Under the pieces are notes generated by a model. The model had not been told where the DNA came from. It did no database searches and saw nothing but the letters and a program-made list of their open reading frames with translations. Of a DNA stretch of 64,000 bases, positions 24,860 through 32,872 are shown one piece after another (the first letter of the stretch is position 1; every line of letters starts with the position of its first letter). Origin of the DNA: Acetobacteraceae bacterium (lineage in GTDB: Bacteria; Pseudomonadota; Alphaproteobacteria; Acetobacterales; Acetobacteraceae); the NCBI GenBank assembly GCA_003506895.1, contig DNXO01000020.1, positions 203,906 through 267,905 of the forward strand, given 5' to 3'. Made by a program: the position numbers and the translations under genes.

Positions 24860-26353
24860 ATGATACACGCCGCAGCTCAGCTGGAACACAACCTCGGGTT
24901 TCATCTCCATCGCCAGAATCGGCCGCTGGAGGCAGAGCCCTTCTACAGAAAAGCCTTGGCACTGGCGCCGGAGTTCAAGGAGGCCTGGATGAATCTAGGC
25001 CTCGCCGTTCTGGCGCAAAAGCGCCCCGACGACGCTCTGGCGTGCCAGCGGGAGGCGTTGCGGCTCGACCCCGGCAGCGCCGACGCCCAGAACAATCTGG
25101 GGTTGGCGCATTACGCACAGGGCCATATCGCGGAGGCGGAGAATTGTTTCCGTGCGGCTCTGCGGCTGCGCCCGGACCATGCGAATGCAACGCTTAATCT
25201 TGGCTCCATCATGCAGATTTGTAACGATGTGGGCGAAGCCGGGGCATTGTTCCGCCGAGCCCTGGTGCTGGGTGTTGATCCGGCCAGGGGCAACAGCAAT
25301 CTCGCTCTGGCATTGATGGAACAGGGTCATCCCGAACAGGCCGAACACATCCTTCGTCAGCTCCTGGCCGAACGTCCCGACTATCCCGAGGCACGGGCGA
25401 ACCTCGCTTTGGCGCTGCTGACGCTGGGCAAGCTGGAAGAGGGCTGGGCGGCCTACGAATCACGCTGGGCGGTCGAGGCGATGGGCACGCCGGCGCCGGT
25501 GTTGGCGCAACCGCGCTGGACCGGCCAGAAACTGAATGGCGAGACCGTGCTGCTGTACGCGGAACAAGGCTTCGGCGACACGCTGCAGTTCTGCCGCTAC
25601 GCGCCAATGGTTGCCACGACGGGCGGCCGCGTGGTGCTGGTGGTGCCAAGAGCCTTGCGGCAGGTGATGACGACGCTGGACGGCGTCTCCATGTTGCTGA
25701 CCGAAGAGGACGATGCGCTCCCGGCGTTCGACTATCACTGTCCGCTGCTCAGCCTTCCGTTCGCTTTCAACACCCGCATGGACTCCATCCCGGGGCCGCG
25801 TTCCTACCTTCGGGGCGACGCGGCGCCTTGGGCGGATTTCCTGGCGAGGCTACCGGGTTTGAAGGTGGGACTGGTCTGGGCCGGAAGGTCGCGCACCGCG
25901 CAGCCGCACGCCGTGGCGATCGACGCGCGGCGGTCGATGCGGCTGGCGGATATGGCACCGCTGCTCGACGTTGCGGGATGCAGTTTCGTTTCGCTGCAAC
26001 TGGGACCGCCCGCTGCGCAGATGCTGGGCTCGACGTTGCACGATGTGTCCGAAAGGTTGGCGGACTGGGCGGACACGGCGGGATTGATCGCCGGCCTGGA
26101 TCTGGTCATTGCCGTCGATACCGCGGTCGCCCACCTGGCTGGCGCGATTGGTAAGCCAGTGTGGATGCTAAGCCGTTTCGACGCCTGTTGGCGCTGGTTC
26201 CGGGAGCGGGAGGATACGCCGTGGTATCCGTCGATGCGTCTGTTCCGGCAAACCAGCCGAGGGGATTGGGGTGGGGTGATCGAACGCGTGGCGAGCGCTT
26301 TGGAGTTCATGGCTGGCGCGGAACGCCATTTCGGCTGCATCGCCGAACCGTGA
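24860..26353 (+). CDS. TPR-repeat protein with C-terminal glycosyltransferase-9-like domain
   Basis: A 497-residue two-part protein. Residues about 1-195 are five to six tetratricopeptide repeats (for example EAWMNLGLAVLAQKRPDDAL and DAQNNLGLAHYAQGHIAEAE). From about 230 the sequence changes to a GT-B-like domain: ETVLLYAEQGFGDTLQFCRY, then LKVGLVWAGRSRTAQPHA and LDLVIAVDTAVAHLAGAIGK, the pattern of ADP-heptose:LPS heptosyltransferase-like and TPR-glycosyltransferase fusions. It is cytosolic, with no signal peptide. Such fusions are often linked to protein or flagellin glycosylation. It is followed by a large inverted repeat that could terminate it. Confidence 0.85.
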   Translation: MIHAAAQLEHNLGFHLHRQNRPLEAEPFYRKALALAPEFKEAWMNLGLAVLAQKRPDDALACQREALRLDPGSADAQNNLGLAHYAQGHIAEAENCFRAALRLRPDHANATLNLGSIMQICNDVGEAGALFRRALVLGVDPARGNSNLALALMEQGHPEQAEHILRQLLAERPDYPEARANLALALLTLGKLEEGWAAYESRWAVEAMGTPAPVLAQPRWTGQKLNGETVLLYAEQGFGDTLQFCRYAPMVATTGGRVVLVVPRALRQVMTTLDGVSMLLTEEDDALPAFDYHCPLLSLPFAFNTRMDSIPGPRSYLRGDAAPWADFLARLPGLKVGLVWAGRSRTAQPHAVAIDARRSMRLADMAPLLDVAGCSFVSLQLGPPAAQMLGSTLHDVSERLADWADTAGLIAGLDLVIAVDTAVAHLAGAIGKPVWMLSRFDACWRWFREREDTPWYPSMRLFRQTSRGDWGGVIERVASALEFMAGAERHFGCIAEP

Positions 26354-26383
26354 GCGATGCCTGGGTTGCACGGTTGGGCTTTC

Positions 26384-26445
26384 TGGGCGCTTCGCGCGGC
26401 TGTTCCGGCGTCCCGGGACGACGATCCCACCGCGCGAAGCGCCCA
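26384..26445. repeat. Large inverted repeat between convergent genes
   Basis: TGGGCGCTTCGCGCGG at 26384-26399 is exactly complementary to CCGCGCGAAGCGCCCA at 26430-26445, a perfect 16-bp stem. The 30-base loop itself contains the 12-base palindrome CGTCCCGGGACG (26409-26420). It sits 30 bases after the TPR-glycosyltransferase stop and about 110 bases from the stop of the convergent alcohol dehydrogenase gene. It lacks a T-run on either side. It could act as a bidirectional transcript end or mRNA stabiliser, or be a REP-like element. Confidence 0.8.
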
Positions 26446-26555
26446 AGAACGCTAGGATTGCGAGGCACGACCCAGCTTTCCGTGCGGCAAGGGTCCGTGG
26501 AAATCCGTGTGGAAATCCACTAAATCCGTGATGGACCCTTGCTTCCGCTTAAGCC

Positions 26556-27647
26556 CTAAGCAACGCCGAAATTGATCAAATTCCGCACCGGGGCGCCCGA
26601 TTTCAGCATCGCGAAGCCCTCGTTGATCTGATTCAGCGTCACCTCGCCGGATACCAACGTGTCGAGCTTCAGCCGTCCCTGGCGCCACAGTTCCAGCAGC
26701 CGCGGCATATCCACACGGAACCGGTTGCCGCCCATGCTGGTACCCTGGATCTTTCGGTCACGCAGGAAATCCGCGCCGTGCAGCTCGATCTTCGTGCCAA
26801 ACGGGATCATCCCGATGATGGTCGCCACGCCGCCCGGACGCAGCATCGCGAACGATTGTTCCGCCGTGGCCTTCAGCCCGATCGCCTCGAACGAATAGGG
26901 CACGCCCTTGCCCTCGGTCAGGTCCTTCACCGCCGCGACCGGATCGACGTTGGAGGCGTTGATAATATGCGTCGCCCCCATCTCCCTGGCCTTTTCCAGC
27001 TTCGAGGAGTTGGTATCGATCGCGATGATCCGCTCCGCGCCCGCGATCGCCGCGCCGTTCACCGCCGACAACCCGATGCCGCCGCAGCCGATCACCGCGA
27101 CCGTGCTGCCCGGTTCCACCTTCGCCGCGTGGAACACCGCCCCGACGCCTGTCATGACGCCGCAACCGACCAGGGCGGCGCGATCCAGCGGTATCTCCTT
27201 GTTGATTTTCACCACCGCATGCTCATGCACCAGCATCTGTTCGGCGAACACCGACAGGTTGAACGCCTGGTGCAGCACCTGCCCCTTCCACTTCAAACGC
27301 CTCGCGGCGCCCGGCAGCAGTTTGACTTCGGTGTTATCGCACAGGTTGGTGTGGCCGGTGGTGCACTGCTCGCACTCGCCGCAGAACACCGACAGGCAGG
27401 TGATCACATGGTCGCCCGGCTTCACATAGGTGACGTCCTCACCGACCGCTTCGACCACAGCCGCACCTTCGTGGCCCAGTACCGCCGGGGTCGGGTAGGG
27501 GTAAAGACCCTCCATGAAATGCAGGTCGGAGTGGCACAGGCCGGCGTAAGCCGTACGCAGCAGGACTTCCCGCCGCTTCGGCTTCTCGATTTCAACATCC
27601 TCGATGGTCAGCGGCTGGTGTGCTGCGTGAAATACGGCGGCCTTCAT
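26556..27647 (-). CDS. Zinc-dependent alcohol dehydrogenase
   Basis: A medium-chain dehydrogenase of 363 residues. Catalytic zinc ligands are Cys in YAGLCHSDLHFMEG (about residue 38) and His-Glu in LGHEGAAVVEAVG (59-60). Structural-zinc cysteines are in VFCGECEQCTTGHTNLC (89, 92, 95, 103). The coenzyme loop is VIGCGGIGLSAVNGAAIAGA, followed by IIAIDTNSSKLEKA, an Asp that indicates NAD. The family resemblance is to long (class III/NDMA-type) bacterial members. GGAGGAAACCAACC precedes the ATG and fixes the start over a longer upstream frame. It acts in the cytosol on a primary alcohol or aldehyde adduct; the substrate is unassigned. Confidence 0.9.
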   Translation of the reverse strand: MKAAVFHAAHQPLTIEDVEIEKPKRREVLLRTAYAGLCHSDLHFMEGLYPYPTPAVLGHEGAAVVEAVGEDVTYVKPGDHVITCLSVFCGECEQCTTGHTNLCDNTEVKLLPGAARRLKWKGQVLHQAFNLSVFAEQMLVHEHAVVKINKEIPLDRAALVGCGVMTGVGAVFHAAKVEPGSTVAVIGCGGIGLSAVNGAAIAGAERIIAIDTNSSKLEKAREMGATHIINASNVDPVAAVKDLTEGKGVPYSFEAIGLKATAEQSFAMLRPGGVATIIGMIPFGTKIELHGADFLRDRKIQGTSMGGNRFRVDMPRLLELWRQGRLKLDTLVSGEVTLNQINEGFAMLKSGAPVRNLINFGVA

Positions 27648-27709
27648 GGTTGGTTTCCTCCGGTTTTTGGACCCGGCCAGAACCCTAGCCGCGTTGCGCC
27701 CTAACGCCA

Positions 27710-27871
27710 ATGCTTCTGGTCGTAGGCCGTCCGGTTGCTTCGTCCCAGTTTTCCAGCTTGCCGGGCACGGCGTTCTCCGCTATGAACAGGCCATGGCATA
27801 CGCTGTTTCCGCCTCGCGATTTTGGTACCGCTGGTATTCCCCGGCGGCCTAGGATCGTGCACGAGTAGCAA
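27710..27871 (+). CDS. Possible 53-aa protein or non-coding transcript ahead of a terminator
   Basis: An open frame from ATG 27710 to a TAG at 27869-27871, beginning MLLVVGRPVASSQFSSLPGT, ending eight bases before a strong terminator. An internal ATG at 27782 gives a 29-residue version. Another frame from ATG 27793 encodes a 19-residue peptide with aromatic residues FWYRWYS. No convincing ribosome-binding site precedes any of them. The neat position before the hairpin suggests a transcript here, but whether it codes is open. I see no match to tRNA, SRP RNA or RNase P RNA. Confidence 0.25.
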
Positions 27872-27878
27872 GTCCCCC

Positions 27879-27908
27879 AAAGCCGCCTCATCCAGGCGGC
27901 TTTCGTAT
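27879..27908 (+). terminator. Rho-independent terminator
   Basis: AAAGCCGCC (27879-27887), a 7-base loop, then GGCGGCTTT (27895-27903), followed by CGTATTTTT. This is a 9-bp GC-rich stem with flanking A/T pairs and a U-rich tail on the plus strand, the clearest intrinsic terminator in the window. No established plus-strand gene ends upstream (the alcohol dehydrogenase reads the other way), so it implies a short transcript from about 27700. Confidence 0.8.
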
Positions 27909-27968
27909 TTTTCCCCCGGAATCCGCTGAAGATGGAACGGCCTTGGACCCCAAACCAAGGAGCCTACC

Positions 27969-28100
27969 ATGCAACGCACCAGTTTCGATTTCGATGTGAT
28001 CACCGGCCCGGCGATCCGGCCCGCGCCAAAGCCGCCCGCCAAACCCGCCGCCGAACAGCCGAAGCCTGCCGCCACGCAAGGGGCCATCGGCGGGAAATGA
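27969..28100 (+). CDS. Small proline/alanine-rich protein, 43 aa
   Basis: An open frame of 44 codons starting MQRTSFDFDVITGPAIRPAP and continuing as a Pro/Lys/Ala-rich tail ending AIGGK. CAAGGAGCCTACC immediately upstream is one of the better ribosome-binding sites in the region, which is the main reason to believe it. No domain or signal peptide is recognised. It lies between a terminator and a long inverted repeat and is followed after 81 bases by a luciferase-like monooxygenase. It could be a small basic protein of its own or part of that gene's leader. Confidence 0.5.
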   Translation: MQRTSFDFDVITGPAIRPAPKPPAKPAAEQPKPAATQGAIGGK

Positions 28101-28109
28101 CCGCTTGAT

Positions 28110-28169
28110 TGTCGTGTTCGCCCGATTAGGCTACTGCTCAGTAGCCCGATCAGGCCAACAAACACGACA
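28110..28169. promoter_or_regulatory. Nested inverted repeat in the 5' leader of the luciferase-like gene
   Basis: TGTCGTGTT (28110-28118) pairs with AACACGACA (28161-28169), enclosing GGCTACTG (28129-28136) and CAGTAGCC (28139-28146). The outer arm ends one base before the ribosome-binding site GGGAAG of the gene at 28182. It could be a regulator operator, an RNA element controlling translation, or an end signal for the 43-aa gene. There is no T-run. Confidence 0.5.
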
Positions 28170-28181
28170 GGGAAGCATGCC

Positions 28182-29435
28182 ATGAAGCTGATGTGGTTCC
28201 ATCTGATGCCGTACACCGAATTGCCCGAGGACTTCAAACAGAAGCACCCCTCGGTCTGGGTCGATATTCATTCCTCGTTGTTCGATCCCAAGCGCGCGCA
28301 CCTGATGTACAATGACTTCATGGATGAGCTCGAATACGCCGCCGACTGCGGGTATGATGCCATTTGCGTGAACGAGCATCATTCCAACGGCTATGGGCTG
28401 ATGCCATCACCAAATCTGATCGCGTCATCCCTCGCCCGGCGCACCACCGATGCCACGATCTGCGTGATGGGCAACTCGCTCGCGCTGTATAATCCTCCGA
28501 CGCGGGTGGCCGAGGAATTCGCCATGATCGACGTGATTTCGGGTGGACGGCTGATCGCCGGCTTTCCCGTCGGCACGCCGATGGACGGTTGTTTCGCCTA
28601 CGGCCAGAACCCCAGCCAGTTGCGGGAGCGGTATCTGGAGGCCCACGACCTGGTCATGAAGGCGTGGCAGGAGAAAGACACGTTTGCCTTCAACGGCCGT
28701 TTCAACCAGCAGCGCTATGTCAATATCTGGCCGCGCCCGATTCAGCAGCCGCATCCCCCGATCTGGATCCCCGGTGGCGGGTCGGTCGAAACCTGGCAGT
28801 GGTGCGCCGAGATGGACTACGTTTACTGCTATCTGTCCTATTATGGCCATAAGGTCGGCAAGGCCACGATGGACGGGTTCTGGGCCGAAATGGAACGCCT
28901 GGGCAAGGACCGCAACCCATACCGGGCCGGCTTCGCACAAACCGTTTGTGTGGCGGAAAGCCACGACCAGGCGATGGAGATGTATCAGGACGCCGCCGAA
29001 TACTTCTTCGGCCGCTGCCTGCACATCGACCCGCGATTCGCGGCCCCTCCGGGCTATACCACCGAGGCAACGATGCGGTTCGGCCTGACCAGTCAGGTCA
29101 GCGCCGCCGCCGCGAAATCCGTGGCCCGTCCGACGGAAATGAAAGAGCTGGTTGACGCCGGCTATATCGTGATCGGCAGTCCCAGCCAGGTGACCGAACA
29201 GATCGTCGAACTGGCCGAGAACTTGAACGTCGGCAACCTGATGCTGTTGATGCAGTTCGGCAACATGAACAAGGATCTGACGCGCTTCAACACGAAGCTG
29301 TTCGCCGAAAAGGTGATGCCGACACTCAAGAAGTTCTATGCGGAGTGGGAACATCGCTGGTGGCCGAAGCCGATGGACGACGGCCTGCGGGCAGATGTCC
29401 CGGCCTGGGGGCCGACGATGCGCGCGGCGGAGTAA
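28182..29435 (+). CDS. LLM class flavin-dependent monooxygenase
   Basis: A luciferase-like TIM-barrel flavoprotein of 417 residues. Segments include MKLMWFHLMPYTELPEDF, YDAICVNEHHSNGYGLMPSP (the conserved NEHH region of the alkanal/alkane monooxygenase-like branch), VISGGRLIAGFPVGTPMD and the hallmark IQQPHPPIWIPGGGSVETW. It is longer than the 316-residue enzyme at 23888 and of a different subgroup. FMNH2 would come from a separate reductase. A nested inverted repeat precedes it. Oxidation of a hydrophobic or aldehyde substrate is the family-level expectation. Confidence 0.9.
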   Translation: MKLMWFHLMPYTELPEDFKQKHPSVWVDIHSSLFDPKRAHLMYNDFMDELEYAADCGYDAICVNEHHSNGYGLMPSPNLIASSLARRTTDATICVMGNSLALYNPPTRVAEEFAMIDVISGGRLIAGFPVGTPMDGCFAYGQNPSQLRERYLEAHDLVMKAWQEKDTFAFNGRFNQQRYVNIWPRPIQQPHPPIWIPGGGSVETWQWCAEMDYVYCYLSYYGHKVGKATMDGFWAEMERLGKDRNPYRAGFAQTVCVAESHDQAMEMYQDAAEYFFGRCLHIDPRFAAPPGYTTEATMRFGLTSQVSAAAAKSVARPTEMKELVDAGYIVIGSPSQVTEQIVELAENLNVGNLMLLMQFGNMNKDLTRFNTKLFAEKVMPTLKKFYAEWEHRWWPKPMDDGLRADVPAWGPTMRAAE

Positions 29436-29442
29436 GCCGGGG

Positions 29443-30447
29443 TCAGCACCCCGCCAATCCCGGCAACGCAGGGGCAGCAGGGGAACGCAGCGCCAGTACC
29501 TTGAACAACTCCCCCATCGCCTCGGGGTCCGCCAGGCGTCTTGTTGCCTGCATCAGTGCCGACGCCTTCTCAGGTTGGCTGCGTGCCAGGCGTTCGGTGC
29601 GCTGGAACAGGCCCAATGCCGAAAGGAACGCGCCCTGCGTTTCCGGGCCTTGGACAGCCGCCCCATGGGCTTTCGCAATGGCGCCGAGGTCAGCGAAATC
29701 GACATGCGCGGTCAGGTCGGCCGATCCCGCGACAGTCAGCGGATTGACCGGGCGCTTGTCCGCCAGTGCCTGCAAGCTGTCGCCCGCCGCACTGCGCGCA
29801 GGGCCGTAGTCCAGGAACAAGGCCGCCCCGGGATGGCGGCACAGGCGGGCCGCGACGGCGGCGACAAAGCCGCGAGAGGGTTCGTTCAATTCGACGATGT
29901 CGCCCTCACCCGCGGCGCGGTTGGGCGGAACGTCCCCCGGACTGGCCGGCTGTTCGGTCCACTCCCCGCCGACAACAAACCGCTCGGTCCACCCCTCGCC
30001 ACGGCGGACGAATTGCCGGATCGGCAGGGCATCGAGGAACTCGTTTGCCAGCAGGATGAGCGGCGCCGCCGGTAAGGTTCCAATTTCATCATGCCATGTC
30101 GTGCCGGGGATGCGCGCGGCCTGAACGGCGCGCAGGCGAGGGGACGTCTCGATCAGGTGTACGCGCAGGGCGGCGGCGAAGGTGGGCGCGGCCCGCTGGA
30201 TGGCGCGTAACGCATCCGCCATCAGCGTGCCGCGCCCCGGGCCGGCTTCCGCCAGTAGCACGGGGGCCGGGCTGCCGAGCAGTTGCCACGTGACCGCTGC
30301 CCACAGGCCGATGATCTCGCCAAAGACCTGGCTGATTTCCGGTGAGGTCGTGAAATCGGCGAACGGATCGCGCGATGCGTAATAGATCGCGTTGGCCCGA
30401 GCCATGAAGCGATCGAGGCGTTCGGGAAGGGGCTCAGCCTCCGCCAT
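29443..30447 (-). CDS. MidA/NDUFAF7-family SAM-dependent methyltransferase
   Basis: A 334-residue class I methyltransferase of the family whose mitochondrial member NDUFAF7 dimethylates an arginine of complex I. It shows YYASRDPFADFTTSPEISQV (the family's N-terminal signature), LLAEAGPGRGTLMADALRA as SAM motif I, and LLANEFLDALPIRQFVRRGE. The gene lies 24 bases after lgt, an arrangement common in alphaproteobacteria, and is the last gene of an hldD-lgt-midA unit. A role in NADH dehydrogenase assembly is inferred from the family. Confidence 0.88.
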   Translation of the reverse strand: MAEAEPLPERLDRFMARANAIYYASRDPFADFTTSPEISQVFGEIIGLWAAVTWQLLGSPAPVLLAEAGPGRGTLMADALRAIQRAAPTFAAALRVHLIETSPRLRAVQAARIPGTTWHDEIGTLPAAPLILLANEFLDALPIRQFVRRGEGWTERFVVGGEWTEQPASPGDVPPNRAAGEGDIVELNEPSRGFVAAVAARLCRHPGAALFLDYGPARSAAGDSLQALADKRPVNPLTVAGSADLTAHVDFADLGAIAKAHGAAVQGPETQGAFLSALGLFQRTERLARSQPEKASALMQATRRLADPEAMGELFKVLALRSPAAPALPGLAGC

Positions 30448-30471
30448 GAGGGGGCGCGTTCTAATCGACTG

Positions 30472-31275
30472 TCATGGCCGGGACACGCGCGCGCGCGCGA
30501 TCAGCCAAATGCCGGCGATCAGCATCGGGATCGAGAGAATCTGGCCCATGGTTGTGCCGAACGACAGAAAGCCCAGGAACGCGTCCGGCTCACGGAAATA
30601 TTCGCCGACAATCCGGGCGACGGCGTAGCCGCACAGAAATATCCCGGTCAGCATGCCGAAGCGGGCGCGAATGGACTCCCGGCGTGACATGACGAACATC
30701 AGCGTGGCCAGCAAAACGCCCTCCATCAGGGCCTCGTACAACTGGCTGGGGTGCCGCGGGACCGTGCCGGCGCGTGGGAAGATCATCGCCCAGGGCAGCC
30801 ATTCGGGTGCCGGACGCCCCCAGAGTTCGCCATTGATGAAGTTGGCGACGCGGCCGAGGCCGAGCCCTATGGGCGCGACGATGGCGATCCGGTCGGCGAA
30901 GCCCAGCAGCGGGATGGCGTTGCGCCAGCAGAAGATGGAGACCGCGACGGCAACGCCCAACATGCCGCCATGGAAGCTCATGCCGCCTTCCCACACGGCC
31001 AGGATCATTGACGGGTGCGCCAGATACACGCTGGGCTGATAGAACAGAACGTAGCCCAACCGGCCGCCCAGCACGACACCAAGCGTGGCCCAGGTCAGGA
31101 AGTCATCAACCTGAAATTCGGTGGCGACCGCGGGGGCCTGCCGAACGAACCGGCGGACCAGACGCCAGCCCACGACCAGGCCGGTGATATAGGCCAGCGC
31201 GTACCAGCGGATACTTAGCGGGCCCAGTTGGACAATGACGGGGTCGAACTGGGGAAACAGCAGTACCGGGATCAT
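30472..31275 (-). CDS. lgt: Phosphatidylglycerol-prolipoprotein diacylglyceryl transferase
   Basis: The inner-membrane enzyme that adds diacylglycerol to the lipobox cysteine of prolipoproteins, 267 residues with about seven membrane segments. Recognised stretches are IRWYALAYITGLVVGWRL, GRLGYVLFYQPSVYLAHP, EGGMSFHGGMLGV and the Lgt signature GRVANFINGELWGRPA. Its ATG overlaps the stop of hldD by four bases (ATGA), so translation is coupled. The C-terminal codons contain a run of seven CG dinucleotides (30486-30499). Confidence 0.96.
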   Translation of the reverse strand: MIPVLLFPQFDPVIVQLGPLSIRWYALAYITGLVVGWRLVRRFVRQAPAVATEFQVDDFLTWATLGVVLGGRLGYVLFYQPSVYLAHPSMILAVWEGGMSFHGGMLGVAVAVSIFCWRNAIPLLGFADRIAIVAPIGLGLGRVANFINGELWGRPAPEWLPWAMIFPRAGTVPRHPSQLYEALMEGVLLATLMFVMSRRESIRARFGMLTGIFLCGYAVARIVGEYFREPDAFLGFLSFGTTMGQILSIPMLIAGIWLIARARVSRP

Positions 31276-32258
31276 ACGTATTTATCCGCGCCAGCCAGAT
31301 GATCCTGGACGTAGCGGCGGATTCCTTCCTCCAACGGTGTGAACTGACCACTGTAGCCGGCGGCGCGCAGACGCTCCATCGGGGCCCGGGTGAACGACTG
31401 ATACTGACTGCGTAGGCTGTCCGGCATGTCGATGAACTGCACGGCGCGCGGCTGGCCGGCGGCATCGGATACCGCATGCGCCAGATCAAGGTATGTGCGG
31501 GCGCGGCCGGTGCCCAGGTTGAACAATCCGCTGACCGCCGGCGTTTCCATCAGCCACAGCATCACATTGACGACGTCGCCGACCCAGATGAAGTCGCGTG
31601 CCTGGGCACCATCGGCCAGACCCGGCTGGTCGGACTTGAACAGACGGGCGGGTAGGCCGGCCGCGACCTCGTCATGTTTGACCTTCACGACCGAGATCAT
31701 GCGGCCCTTGTGGTATTCGTTCGGCCCATAGACGTTGAAGAACTTCAGACCGGCCCATTGCGGCGGCTGCTCCCGCCGCGTCAGCAGCGTCTTGGCGACC
31801 AGCAGGTCGAACGCATGCTTGGTCCAGCCGTACAGGTTCATCGGCCGGAGCCGCTCCAGCGCCGGAATGGAGAACTCGTCCTCGAATCCTTGCGTGCCGT
31901 CGCCATAGGTCGCGGCCGACGAGGCATAGACGAAGCGCACGCCGCGGTCGGCGCACCATTCCCACAGGCGTCGGCTGAGCTCGACGTTCGTGGCCCATGT
32001 TTGGTCTCCATCGACCGCCGTGGTTTCACTGACGGCACCGAGGTGGAACACCATCTCCAGCGGCGGGCGGGCGGCCAGGAAGCTCTCCAGATCATCCGGG
32101 TGAATCAGCCGGGTTGGCGGGTGTCTGGCCAGGTTACGCCACTTGCCGTCGCTGCCCAGCGTATCGACCACAACGGTTTCATGCCCGCGACGAGCCAATG
32201 CGGCTTGCAGGTTGGAGCCGATGAAGCCGGCGCCGCCAGTTATCAGGATCATACGCAT
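31272..32258 (-). CDS. hldD: ADP-L-glycero-D-manno-heptose 6-epimerase
   Basis: NADP-dependent epimerase producing ADP-L-glycero-D-manno-heptose for LPS core, 328 residues, about the usual length. Motifs are ILITGGAGFIGSNLQAAL at the N-terminus, VFHLGAVSETTAVDGD, the catalytic pair in MNLYGWTKHAFDLLV (YxxxK) and KFFNVYGPNEYHKGRM, the last highly characteristic of HldD. The start is either ATG 32258 or ATG 32252, and the AGGA at 32258-32261 would suit the second. It overlaps lgt by four bases. About 55 bases separate it from the divergent ubiK. Confidence 0.93.
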   Translation of the reverse strand: MRMILITGGAGFIGSNLQAALARRGHETVVVDTLGSDGKWRNLARHPPTRLIHPDDLESFLAARPPLEMVFHLGAVSETTAVDGDQTWATNVELSRRLWEWCADRGVRFVYASSAATYGDGTQGFEDEFSIPALERLRPMNLYGWTKHAFDLLVAKTLLTRREQPPQWAGLKFFNVYGPNEYHKGRMISVVKVKHDEVAAGLPARLFKSDQPGLADGAQARDFIWVGDVVNVMLWLMETPAVSGLFNLGTGRARTYLDLAHAVSDAAGQPRAVQFIDMPDSLRSQYQSFTRAPMERLRAAGYSGQFTPLEEGIRRYVQDHLAGADKYV

Positions 32259-32313
32259 CCTATATACGGACCAGCGGGCGGTGCGAAAGCCGCCACATGA
32301 GCAGGAGCATCCC

Positions 32314-32625
32314 ATGAGCGATCGGCCCCGATTTTTCGACGACCTCGCCGGTGTGGCGGGCGGCGCGTTTTCCGCCCTGGCCGGGCTGCGCGACGAAACC
32401 GAGGCAATGCTTCGGGCGCGCATGGACGATCTGATCCAGCGCCTGGACCTGGTTCGGCGCGAAGAGATGGAAGCTGTCCAAGAAATGGCCGCCAACGCTC
32501 GCTCTGGCCAGGAAACCGCCGAAGCGAAGGTGAGCGAGCTTGAAGCCCGTATCGCGGCACTGGAGACCCGGGTTGCCGCGATCGAGTCGCCGGGCGCGGA
32601 CGTCATTTCGCCGGAAGGTCTGTAG
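32314..32625 (+). CDS. ubiK: UbiK-family accessory factor (BMFP domain)
   Basis: A 103-residue, mostly helical protein of the BMFP/UbiK family, a partner of the ubiquinone biosynthesis complex that binds lipid and forms trimeric coiled coils. The sequence begins MSDRPRFFDDLAGVAGGAF and continues with amphipathic heptads (RARMDDLIQRLDLVRREEME, SELEARIAALETRVAAIE). GAGCAGGAGCATCCC precedes the ATG and rules out a longer upstream frame. It is divergent from hldD-lgt-midA, an order frequent in alphaproteobacteria. Confidence 0.88.
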   Translation: MSDRPRFFDDLAGVAGGAFSALAGLRDETEAMLRARMDDLIQRLDLVRREEMEAVQEMAANARSGQETAEAKVSELEARIAALETRVAAIESPGADVISPEGL

Positions 32626-32872
32626 CGCCTGCAGCTCGTTCCGCCGCGGCAAGCCACACGCCGGACCATGACATTTTCGAGAACCGCCGATTCGCGGAAG
32701 CAAAGTCTCCCCCCGATTGCGTGAAAATGACACCTTGGTACTTGCGGCAGGTGCGAACACATGAATAGGCTTGTTGCGTAGCCAACTCCGGGCGACTCCG
32801 AAATAGGTTTCGGCGCTAAGCTGCCCGGGGGTGAAGGCTACGCTCGGCCTTCCTTTTGACGGGAGACCCCGA

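Noticed and set aside
30486..30499. Run of seven CG dinucleotides at the lgt 3' end
   Set aside because: It encodes the ordinary Ala-Arg-Ala-Arg tail of Lgt. Phase variation is conceivable but nothing else supports it.
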